This document shows, one piece after another, positions 24,661 through 32,609 of a DNA stretch of 32,609 nucleotides (its first letter is position 1; every line of letters begins with the position of its first letter). Under the pieces are notes generated by a model. That model ran no database searches and was not told where the DNA came from. It worked only from the letters and a program-made list of their open reading frames with translations. The position numbers and the translations under genes were made by a program. This DNA is from Acidobacteriaceae bacterium (GTDB taxonomy: Bacteria > Acidobacteriota > Terriglobia > Terriglobales > Acidobacteriaceae), in NCBI GenBank assembly GCA_003142015.1, contig PLOI01000055.1, positions 1 through 32,609 of the forward strand. Direction: 5' to 3'.

Positions 24661-27600
24661 GAGGCCGGCTTCCGATTGCGTTTTGGCGCATCGCCGGGCC
24701 ATTTCTTCTGTAGCTCTTTAAACAGTTTGGTGGTAGACAGTCCGCGAAGTCTGTCCGAAGCGGACACTGAAATCAACTGGCCGTCGCGCGCCTTGGATTC
24801 GCGCCCCGCGAACAACGTCTCGACAATGTGCTGCCCCAGCCGCCGGTAGCTTTCGAATTGCGATTCCGAGAACCACTGATCCGCTGTGGATTGGTGCGGG
24901 AATGTCGCGTGGCACGTTTGGTAGTTCAACACGTCTGCCGGCTCGTCTCCTGTCAGCGACGCTTTGATGTATACGAATACGCCCTTGCCTCCTTCGGGGT
25001 CGGCCATGTCGTAATGTATTGTGCCCACCACGCAATGCTGCGTGGTTTGTTTCTTGCCGCTTTTGTCTCCGTTTGCGCCGTCGCTTTTCGGAATCAGCGG
25101 CGCTGTATCCACTTCGATCTCGACTCCAATATCTTCGCGACACTTCCTGATTGCGTTCCCCAGGTCGTCGAATGCGTAGTTGGGGTCAGCGCCCGCGTCG
25201 CACGCCACGATGTATTTGCAGCGCCTCTTCACCAGCTCGTAGACTCCAAGATTCTCGAAATGGCCCCCATCGGAAAGATAGACGTACCTGGCGTTGTCGT
25301 TCGTCAAGCCAAATAATTCGCGGAGCAACTGACCCAGTCCGACTTTTGGGCCTGGGTGAGTCCAGGTCTTGCTGTTCCTCGGATTGCCCGCCCAGAATCC
25401 CAGGCGCACATTGAAAAACGTCATCAGAAGCGCCAGCGACGGCACCGAATGGTATCCCATATTCGGGCTGGCTGCCGCTCCCGAGATACTCATCGCCGTT
25501 CCCACGTATAAGCCTTTGTCGATGTACCCATATTTTTCGGTGGGACGGTAGGCAAACTTTGTTATGTCGTCTGCTTTTCTCAACTTTCTGTCGGAGGCGT
25601 AATTCTTCTCGAGGTTCCGTTGCTCGATCCAGGTGTCGAAGCCACAGCGCAGGGGCGTCATCGGAAATGATTCCGCCTTTCGCTCCTGCCACGCCAAATC
25701 TCTCGTACTCACGAGGTTCAGAGTCCCATTGAGGATGGGCAGCGGACCCGAATAGCCCTCGGAACTGCGCAAGGTCGAAAGGAACAAATCGTCTCCTGAA
25801 TCCAGTCCGGAAAACGGATTCGGCTGGCGTCTTTCATGCGTCGCTCCCAGATAGCACCTGACCAGCCGGTTCCTGTACATCAGGTTCATCGAGAACTCGT
25901 TCAGGTCGACTCGATACGATAGCCATACACAAACGCAGAGAACTACGAGGCACGCCAGGATCAGCCATCCGTTCGTCACAATGCCCAGAATCGCAAAGTG
26001 CGCGTGCATGTACGGCGGGGCTCCATGAGGAGCCGATGCGGACGATGTCGATGCTGCCCCGCTCAGTGTCACTGCTCCCGAGGCGCCATTCCCGCTCACC
26101 TTCAGCACCCAGTTGGCGACCTTCTCCACCGTGGGGCTCTCCGCGAGGAAGACATTCCACGTTTCCACCATTTTTGTATTCGCCATGTAGAAGCTCGCCA
26201 GTATCAGCTCCAATGAGAGCGATAACAACGAGAGCAGCCCGACGATGAAGATGTAAGGCGTTATCGACAGCAGCTTAACCTTTATACCACCTGTTTCTAC
26301 GTCGCCTGTTTTATCGCTCTTTCCTCCCAATACTCCGGTCGCCGTGCTCCCAATCCACGCCAATCCCCCCGCCGTCAGCCAGCCACGCAACCAGAGCAGC
26401 CCAAGCGGCGCGTAGATCGCAATTCCAAATCCTGCCGCCCAGATGAGGGCCAGGATGAGAATCCATCCTGCCACCCTCGACCACCATTCCCGGTACGGAT
26501 CGTAAAACGTCCGCCCCATGAAACCAACATGGAGGGCAGTAGCCACCAGAAAAACCAGCAGCGTCAACGGAACTCCCAGGCTCAATTCGTGCCAGTCCGC
26601 CCCGCACCATGCGCTCATGGGCACGAACGCATGGTGAACCACGACCTTCATCAACAGCCCGCTCACCGCGCCAGTGGCTAGGGACGCCAGAACCCACCCC
26701 ATCTTCGGGTTGTGCAACCACCCCAGTTTGTATCTCCGCAACCACGCCAGGACTTCGCGCAACAGCTTGTGGCTTTCGTCATTGACAGCTTGCTGGTGCG
26801 GGGCAAGCAGCGAGCCGATGACCAGCGGCAAGCCGAACAACACCATCCCTCCGAGAGGCCACCAATATGCAGGCATGGCGTCCCATTTGACTGCGTTCGG
26901 CCACAACCAGGCCGTCAAAACCCACAGAGCTATGGAGAAAGGAGCAATGATCGTCAGAAGCACCCAACGCTCCTCCTGCGGAGGAAGCCACTCCCTGGTT
27001 CGCTTCGTTTTGTGCTTAGGGTCAGTCAGGCCACGCAGGTTTCTCGCTCCTACCGACAGCGCCCAGGTCATGAGCGTGAAGACCACGAAGGGCGCCGCGC
27101 CCATCCACGCCACCGGCAAGGCATGGGTCAACCAAACCGCAATGTAGGGAAGCAGCAGCAGCGCAAACAGAAACAAAATCAAAATCGCCTGAATCAGCAA
27201 CAGGTTCCGAAAATAGATGGCAATGACGGTCCATGTGTCGGCGCCCAGCGCTCCCAGCCGCGGCGTCAAATAGTTGCTGTACTCGCGCAGAAACCGGATC
27301 GGCGGCGGCTCGGTGTGCGACTTAGCGTCCTGCGATTCGCGCTTTTTTACGCTCTCGAGCCGCTCGGTCCGCGTGGGCCGCAGCTCCTCCTCGACAACAT
27401 CAATTCCTTCGAGCGCTGCCTCGCCCGCCGGCAGCTTTTCATCTTCCGGCCTCGGGCGCTTGATCCACGCTTCCAGCCAGTTGCCGATATAACCACCTCC
27501 CGACACGGTCGAGAGATAGTCGAATGTTCGCACCTTGTTGAATTTAGCCAGCCCCTGGAGGACGCCCAGGTTGAATGTCGCGCTGCGGATGCCGCCGCCG

Positions 27601-27869
27601 GAAAACGCGAGACCCGCCAGCTCCATCTGCCGGGCCTGGCCCACCACCAAGGTCGCTTGATCCGCTGCATCCTTGCCTTCCTTGTCCTTGCGCCCAGTTG
27701 ATCGAGCTTCTTTGGCTATCTGTTCCACGTTCTCCCAAGTCCGGTCAGACCGCGAATCCAAGTGGCCCTCAACCTTCCGTTTTTGCCGCAGCGCATCAAC
27801 TTCCACCAGCTCTTCCGCCAGCGCCTCGGCAAAGCTTACAGCGTGGTCTTGATTCAAAAGGTTCGCCAT
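24648..27869 (-). CDS. Patatin-like phospholipase family protein with large internal multi-TM region
   Basis: AFSGGGIRSATFNLGVLQGL (oxyanion), STVSGGGYIG (Ser123), YLSDGGHFENLG (Asp867), many hydrophobic helices between; AAGAAGGAG RBS. Confidence 0.88.
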   Translation of the reverse strand: MANLLNQDHAVSFAEALAEELVEVDALRQKRKVEGHLDSRSDRTWENVEQIAKEARSTGRKDKEGKDAADQATLVVGQARQMELAGLAFSGGGIRSATFNLGVLQGLAKFNKVRTFDYLSTVSGGGYIGNWLEAWIKRPRPEDEKLPAGEAALEGIDVVEEELRPTRTERLESVKKRESQDAKSHTEPPPIRFLREYSNYLTPRLGALGADTWTVIAIYFRNLLLIQAILILFLFALLLLPYIAVWLTHALPVAWMGAAPFVVFTLMTWALSVGARNLRGLTDPKHKTKRTREWLPPQEERWVLLTIIAPFSIALWVLTAWLWPNAVKWDAMPAYWWPLGGMVLFGLPLVIGSLLAPHQQAVNDESHKLLREVLAWLRRYKLGWLHNPKMGWVLASLATGAVSGLLMKVVVHHAFVPMSAWCGADWHELSLGVPLTLLVFLVATALHVGFMGRTFYDPYREWWSRVAGWILILALIWAAGFGIAIYAPLGLLWLRGWLTAGGLAWIGSTATGVLGGKSDKTGDVETGGIKVKLLSITPYIFIVGLLSLLSLSLELILASFYMANTKMVETWNVFLAESPTVEKVANWVLKVSGNGASGAVTLSGAASTSSASAPHGAPPYMHAHFAILGIVTNGWLILACLVVLCVCVWLSYRVDLNEFSMNLMYRNRLVRCYLGATHERRQPNPFSGLDSGDDLFLSTLRSSEGYSGPLPILNGTLNLVSTRDLAWQERKAESFPMTPLRCGFDTWIEQRNLEKNYASDRKLRKADDITKFAYRPTEKYGYIDKGLYVGTAMSISGAAASPNMGYHSVPSLALLMTFFNVRLGFWAGNPRNSKTWTHPGPKVGLGQLLRELFGLTNDNARYVYLSDGGHFENLGVYELVKRRCKYIVACDAGADPNYAFDDLGNAIRKCREDIGVEIEVDTAPLIPKSDGANGDKSGKKQTTQHCVVGTIHYDMADPEGGKGVFVYIKASLTGDEPADVLNYQTCHATFPHQSTADQWFSESQFESYRRLGQHIVETLFAGRESKARDGQLISVSASDRLRGLSTTKLFKELQKKWPGDAPKRNRKPASPKP

Positions 27870-28037
27870 CAGCTCCTTCTTTCAGCTTTCGTTGGGTAGA
27901 TTGCAACGCCTAGAGTCAACAGGTTCCATTGCGCGACACCTAGCTGCGGCTCTCCGCGCATGGGTCAGCGGCAACCTATGCCATCCACTTCATTTCACTG
28001 AGGTTTTTTGGGAAGCCCCGCTCGCCGAAACCAGGCT

Positions 28038-28070
28038 CAGAGGAGTTACAGGGAATATTCACTCCCTCTG
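28038..28070. repeat. Imperfect hairpin upstream of the patatin gene
   Basis: CAGAGGAGT...ACTCCCTCTG with one bulged C. Confidence 0.35.
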
Positions 28071-28162
28071 ACGTTCTGATTTTGCGACCGCTGCGAAACA
28101 ATAAAACAGAGTGTTATCGGTTGTCAATGAATTGTTTCCCACGGTTGTGTGTCAGGTTGCAT

Positions 28163-28235
28163 GAACTTTCCCTCGGGGGCTAAAGCCCCGTTGATTTTGT
28201 TTGGCTTATGTACGGGCTGAAGCCCGTACCCTCAA
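28163..28235. repeat. Dispersed double-hairpin intergenic repeat, copy E
   Basis: GGGGCtaaaGCCCC (28176-28189) and GTACGGGCT-ga-AGCCCGTAC (28210-28229). Confidence 0.75.
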
Positions 28236-28294
28236 ATTGACCCATTACCTTTTCCACGGTAAAATGCGGCTGGCAGTGGTGCGGCGGCAGAGTA

Positions 28295-28312
28295 TGGTGA
28301 TCCACATCACCA
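28295..28312. promoter_or_regulatory. Candidate operator palindrome TGGTGAT-ccac-ATCACCA
   Basis: Perfect 7-bp arms, 4-bp spacer, about 20 bp upstream of a TAGAAT box (28332-28337) and 32 bp before ATG 28344. Confidence 0.45.
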
Positions 28313-28343
28313 AAAAATACGGTTCCCATGGTAGAATGAGCCC

Positions 28344-28682
28344 ATGTTGAGAGGCGTCTTCCAGCGCGCAGCGGTGGCCATCGTATTGATGGGGACACTG
28401 CTTGCGCCGTCCGGGATTTGCCTGCAACGAACGCACAAGACCGCGCACAGTTGCTGCTTGCATAAATCGGGGTGCGACCAATCGGTCCGGACGAATTGCT
28501 GCGCCGGCAGCGTCCCTCTGACAGCAGTCGTGGTTGCGCGGGTCATTCACGGTTCTGCACCATTGACTGCCACGCACGCGTTCATCCCCGTGAGTGAATC
28601 TTCCGCGCCGGGTGAATTCACAGCGCATGCAGTGACTCCTCCGCTCTCTCCGCCTACCGGCTCATTCAACTTAAGAATCTAA
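28344..28682 (+). CDS. Small Cys/His-rich exported protein preceding metal efflux genes
   Basis: Signal-like MLRGVFQRAAVAIVLMGTLLAPSGICL then HKTAHSCCLHKSGCDQSVRTNCC; co-directional with the RND cassette. Confidence 0.6.
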   Translation: MLRGVFQRAAVAIVLMGTLLAPSGICLQRTHKTAHSCCLHKSGCDQSVRTNCCAGSVPLTAVVVARVIHGSAPLTATHAFIPVSESSAPGEFTAHAVTPPLSPPTGSFNLRI

Positions 28683-28766
28683 GACTTCACTTCCGCAGTG
28701 GCTACCCGGGGTGTGCATTTTTGCGCCTTGAAGTATCTCTTTTGCCTAATCTCGCGGAGTTGAAGA

Positions 28767-30071
28767 GTGAAACCAATTTATGTTTTAGCGCCGCTTATCT
28801 TAGCGGCGTCAGTAATCTGCCTGGGGCAGACTGAGCCGCCTGCCGTCTCGATGCCAGTTCCGGCCGCTCGGCCTTTGTCAGTGGATGAGGCGGTCGCGGA
28901 AGCTCTCGAGGCCAATCCTGAAATCCAGGCGTCTGTACGGCGGCTGTCGCTGGCGCAACTCAAGACCACAACCGCGCGCAGCCTCGACGACCCGATGCTG
29001 ATGGTGCGGGACTGGGATACTCCGCTGCGCCAACCATGGGATGTGAACCAGGCGCAGCTCATGTTCAGCGTGCAGCAAACATTTCTGAGCAAAGAGAAGC
29101 GGGATGCGCGAGCCAGGATTGCGGGCGACGATGTGGAAGTGGCATCGAGCGAGCTGGAATCGCTGCGGCAGGAAGTTTCAGCAGACGTGCGCGAGGCGTG
29201 CGCTGACCTGAAGCGCAACGCGGACGAGATGAGGGTGCATGACCGGCAGGCGGCGCTGCTGAAAGAGGCCCTGGCCGCGGTGCTTGCGCAATACACCACG
29301 GGCAAGGTTCCCGAGGCAGATGTGCTGCGCGCGCAGATGGCGCTGACCCGGCTGAGCGAACACCTTATTGAACTTGAAGAAGAGCGGGACAACGCGCGCG
29401 CCCGGTTGAATACGCTGCTGGGACGGCCGCCGGACGAGGCAGTGGAGATTGCGGGTGAGTATGCGATCCCGGCGGAGCTTCCGCCCATTGAAGAACTGGA
29501 GCGGTTGGCAATCGAACACCGGCCGGAACTCGCGGCGCAGCGCAAACTGCTGACGAAATCGCGTGATCAGGAGCAGTTGACGCGGCTAGCGATGAAGCCT
29601 GACTTCACTTTAGGCGCCGGCTATATGGTGATGCCGTCCGGCTCCGCATCGCGCAACGCCTATATGGCGGAACTGACGATGAATCTTCCTTGGCTGAATC
29701 GCGACCGCCATCAAGGCGAAGCGAAGCAAGCCGATGCGGCAACCGCGGTGACGCAAGCCGAACTTGATGCCAGAGCGTCAGCCGTGTTTCTCGAAGTGCG
29801 GCAAGCGCAGATTGAGACGCTGGCCGCAGAGAAGCGAGTGAAGGTGTATCGCGACACGCTGCTGCCGCAGGCCGAGACCACATTCAAGGCTTCAACCGCC
29901 GCTTACCAGAACAATCGAGCAGAGTTTCAGACGCTTATCGACAGCCAGAACCTGTTGCTGGAGATTCAGACCGCTTATTACAAAGCATTGTCGGCCACAG
30001 ATGCCGGCATCGCGGGATTGGAACGCGCCATCGGCGCACAACTTCCGGGCACAGAGAGGACAAGCAAATGA
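28767..30071 (+). CDS. TolC-family outer membrane efflux protein (CusC/CzcC-like)
   Basis: GTG start, signal peptide, SVDEAVAEALEANPEIQASVRRL...; ATGA overlap with adaptor gene. Confidence 0.9.
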   Translation: MKPIYVLAPLILAASVICLGQTEPPAVSMPVPAARPLSVDEAVAEALEANPEIQASVRRLSLAQLKTTTARSLDDPMLMVRDWDTPLRQPWDVNQAQLMFSVQQTFLSKEKRDARARIAGDDVEVASSELESLRQEVSADVREACADLKRNADEMRVHDRQAALLKEALAAVLAQYTTGKVPEADVLRAQMALTRLSEHLIELEEERDNARARLNTLLGRPPDEAVEIAGEYAIPAELPPIEELERLAIEHRPELAAQRKLLTKSRDQEQLTRLAMKPDFTLGAGYMVMPSGSASRNAYMAELTMNLPWLNRDRHQGEAKQADAATAVTQAELDARASAVFLEVRQAQIETLAAEKRVKVYRDTLLPQAETTFKASTAAYQNNRAEFQTLIDSQNLLLEIQTAYYKALSATDAGIAGLERAIGAQLPGTERTSK

Positions 30072-31657
30072 CTACAAAGGAAGCAAAATTGATTGCGTGG
30101 GGCGCAGGGGCCGGAGTGCTGGCTGCCTCGCTGATTGGCGGAATCTTCGCCGTACGAGGAGCGCATACGTTTGCAGTCGAACCGGCATCGGCGGCCGCGC
30201 GCTCCAACTCAGGCGCACGGCCGGAGGCCGGCGCAGCGGCAACTTCGGGGACGCAGCCCGGCACAACCGTCGAGCTGACACCTGCTGAGATTACCGCTGC
30301 GGGAGTGCAGATTGCCGAGGTTCGCGCCGTATCCCTGAAGACAGACATCGCAGCCTTTGGCAGAGTGGCGCAGCCTGAGGCGCAGCTGGCCGCAGTGAGC
30401 GCGCGCATCGGCGGCCGCGTGGACAAGCTCTATGTGCAGTTCACCGGCGAACACGTGCGACGCGGCCAGGCAGTGGCCGATTTATATAGCCCGGAAGTAG
30501 CGACGGCTGTCGAGGAATATCGCCTGGCCACAGATAACATCAAGCAACTGCATCAATCGGACGATGCCTTTGCGCGCCAGCAGGCCGACGCGCTGGTCGA
30601 AGCCAGCGAGCACAAGCTGGAGCTTTGGGGCATTTCAGCCAAACAGATCAATGCGCCGGAGACAAGCGGCATCCCGCACGTGACTATTTACGCCTATGCG
30701 GGCGGGACGGTTGTGGAGCGCAAGGTGACGCAGGGGCAATATGTGAACGCCGGCGACACACTGTTCACTCTCGCCGACCTGAGCCAGGTTTGGGTGATGG
30801 CCGATGTGTATGAAGAACAGTTGCCGCAGATTCGCGACGGTCAGGAGGTGGACATCACGGCGGAGGCACTGCCGGGCCGGACATTGCACGGGCACGTGGA
30901 CTTTATTGAGCCCTCCGCGAACCCGCAGACACGCACTGTGCCCGTGCATGTGCATGTCGCCAATCCAGGAATGAGGCTGTTGCCAGGAATGTTTGTAAGC
31001 GCCACCTTTGTGAGCCGCGCAGCGGCGCCGGCTATCGTGGTTCCGCGCTCGGCGGTGCTGGATACGGGCACACACAAGCTTGTGTATCTGGCCAGGCCCA
31101 ACGGCGTCTTCGAGGCAAGAGAGGTGCAGGTGGGCGCACCCAATGAAGATTTGTACCCGGTTACCAGCGGACTGGCCATGGGCGACAAGGTGGTGCTCAA
31201 CGGCAACTTCCTGATCGACTCGCAAGCGCGCTTGAGTTCGGGCATGTCGGGTCTCTACGGCGGATCGAAGGAGTTTGCCGCGGACCAACAGGCGCAGCCA
31301 GCTTCCTCATCCGCTGCCGGCACGAACGCGGAGGCGGCCGCGGCGAAGATCGAATTCCATGCGGAGCCCGATCCGGTGAAGGCTGGCGAGGACAATCTCT
31401 TCCACGTGAAGCTGACTGATGCAAGCGGAAAACCGATCCCGGATGCGCGCGTGACGGTTTCACTCATTATGCCCGCGATGCCTTCGATGGGCATGCCGGA
31501 GATGAAGAATTCCTTCGATCTGCCGTGGATGGCAGCCCACCAGATGTATATGGGCAAAGGCCAGCCACCAATGGAGGGCACTTGGAGTGTCCTGGTCGAG
31601 GCGCGCAGAAACGGCAACGTGATTGCTTCCTTTCACACTCATTTGAGCGCGAAGTAG
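30068..31657 (+). CDS. Efflux RND periplasmic adaptor (CusB-like) with C-terminal YtkA/FixH-like Met-rich domain
   Basis: [61 protein letters not shown]-terminal [38 protein letters not shown]...[13 protein letters not shown]. Confidence 0.9.
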   Translation: MTTKEAKLIAWGAGAGVLAASLIGGIFAVRGAHTFAVEPASAAARSNSGARPEAGAAATSGTQPGTTVELTPAEITAAGVQIAEVRAVSLKTDIAAFGRVAQPEAQLAAVSARIGGRVDKLYVQFTGEHVRRGQAVADLYSPEVATAVEEYRLATDNIKQLHQSDDAFARQQADALVEASEHKLELWGISAKQINAPETSGIPHVTIYAYAGGTVVERKVTQGQYVNAGDTLFTLADLSQVWVMADVYEEQLPQIRDGQEVDITAEALPGRTLHGHVDFIEPSANPQTRTVPVHVHVANPGMRLLPGMFVSATFVSRAAAPAIVVPRSAVLDTGTHKLVYLARPNGVFEAREVQVGAPNEDLYPVTSGLAMGDKVVLNGNFLIDSQARLSSGMSGLYGGSKEFAADQQAQPASSSAAGTNAEAAAAKIEFHAEPDPVKAGEDNLFHVKLTDASGKPIPDARVTVSLIMPAMPSMGMPEMKNSFDLPWMAAHQMYMGKGQPPMEGTWSVLVEARRNGNVIASFHTHLSAK

Positions 31658-31665
31658 GAGACGCC

Positions 31666-32609
31666 ATGATCAACCGCATTATCGAATTTTCGATGAAGAA
31701 CCGCTGGCTGATTCTGGCCGTCTATGCCGCGCTGGCGGTATGGGGATATTGGGCGATGGTGCACACGCCCATCGACGCGATTCCCGACCTGAGCGAAAAC
31801 CAGGTGATTGTGTTTACTGAGTGGCAAGGGCGCAGTCCGCAGGAAGTGGAAGATCAGATTACCTATCCGCTGACTGTGAACCTGCAAGGGCTGCCGCATG
31901 TGCGCACGGTGCGCTCGTCTTCCGCGTTCGGCTTCTCGATGGTGAACGTAATCTTCGAGGATTCGGTGGACATCTACTTCGCGCGCACGCGCGTGCTGGA
32001 GCGGCTCAGCCTGGCGGGCAGCTTTCTGCCCGCAGGCGTGACGCCGATGATGGGACCGGACGCAACCGGAGTGGGCCAGGTCTTCTGGTATACGGTCGAG
32101 GGTCCGTACGACAGCGGCACGCTTCATTCCATTCAGGAATGGTTCGTGAAGTACCAGTTGAACTCCGTGCCCGGTGTGGCCGAGGTGGCCAGCGTGGGCG
32201 GATTCGAAAAACAGTACCAGATCGATCTCGACCCTATCAAGCTGCGCGCTTACAACGTCCCGCTCAAGGATGTGATTTCCGCAGTAGAGCGGAGCAACAA
32301 CAATGTCGGCGCGAAAGTGATGGAGGTTGGCGACACCGAGGAGATGGTGCGCGGCATCGGCCTGATTCGCGGCTTGACGGACATCGATGACATTTCGCTG
32401 GGGGCATATAACGGCGCGCCTGTAACGGTTGGCAATGTGGCCAGCGTCCAGCTTGGTCCCGAATTTCGCCGCGGCGTTCTCGATAAAGACGGGAAGGAAG
32501 CAGTGGGCGGAGTAGTCGTAATCCGCTATGGCGCCAATGCGCGGGAAGTCATTGAGGCAGTCAAGAAGAAGATCGGCGAGATTCAACCGGGCCTTCCGGC
32601 GGATGTGAA
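31666..32609 (+). CDS. Efflux RND permease, CusA/CzcA family (truncated by window end; absent from supplied ORF track)
   Basis: [70 protein letters not shown]...[19 protein letters not shown]...[29 protein letters not shown]; no stop before 32609. Confidence 0.95.
   Translation, partial: MINRIIEFSMKNRWLILAVYAALAVWGYWAMVHTPIDAIPDLSENQVIVFTEWQGRSPQEVEDQITYPLTVNLQGLPHVRTVRSSSAFGFSMVNVIFEDSVDIYFARTRVLERLSLAGSFLPAGVTPMMGPDATGVGQVFWYTVEGPYDSGTLHSIQEWFVKYQLNSVPGVAEVASVGGFEKQYQIDLDPIKLRAYNVPLKDVISAVERSNNNVGAKVMEVGDTEEMVRGIGLIRGLTDIDDISLGAYNGAPVTVGNVASVQLGPEFRRGVLDKDGKEAVGGVVVIRYGANAREVIEAVKKKIGEIQPGLPADV

Noticed and set aside
24648-27869. Patatin as a CBASS/anti-phage effector (CapV-like)
   Set aside because: No adjacent cGAS/CD-NTase, Cap2/Cap3 or other defence gene; the protein is a large multi-TM form unlike CapV.
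1-32609. CRISPR arrays, rRNA, tRNA, phage or IS transposase genes
   Set aside because: No regularly spaced direct repeats, rRNA-like sequence, recognisable tRNA or transposase/integrase ORF found by eye; a tRNAscan/Infernal run would be needed to exclude small RNAs.

Overview
The window looks like a chromosomal segment from an Acidobacteriota-type genome. This is inferred from the large Oar-like TonB-dependent receptor, the CadC-like wHTH-membrane regulator and GC-rich coding; no database search was possible. It contains: (i) a complete tripartite heavy-metal-type RND efflux cassette (TolC / adaptor lipoprotein / CzcA-like pump, 788-6435), preceded by a small membrane ORF; (ii) an acidobacterial-type exported protein, a wHTH-TM regulator, a START/SRPBCC-like exported protein, and a coupled CDP-alcohol phosphatidyltransferase + GtrA pair; (iii) a KimA/YdaO-like APC permease; (iv) a sugar-related locus (13159-24424) with a DeoR/GlpR repressor, two tandem cupin-type glucose-6-phosphate isomerase paralogs, a DUF4185-like exported protein, an Oar-like TonB receptor, a RhaT-like symporter, a 52-codon ORF resembling a ROK-kinase C-terminus, an extended class I phosphomannose isomerase and an HSL-type alpha/beta hydrolase; (v) a 1073-aa multi-TM patatin-like protein; (vi) a second, Cu/Ag-like RND cassette (28344-window end) with a Cys-rich small exported protein and an adaptor carrying a Met-rich YtkA/FixH-like C-terminal domain. 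Intergenic regions carry a family of dispersed double-hairpin repeats (GGGGCTAAAGCCC / CGGGGGTTGAAACCCCCG), some bounded by a 14-16 bp terminal sequence and in one place supplying stop codons to both flanking genes. The most notable candidates are the repeat family, the three-isomerase sugar locus with its possible kinase remnant, and the architecture of the second metal-efflux cassette.
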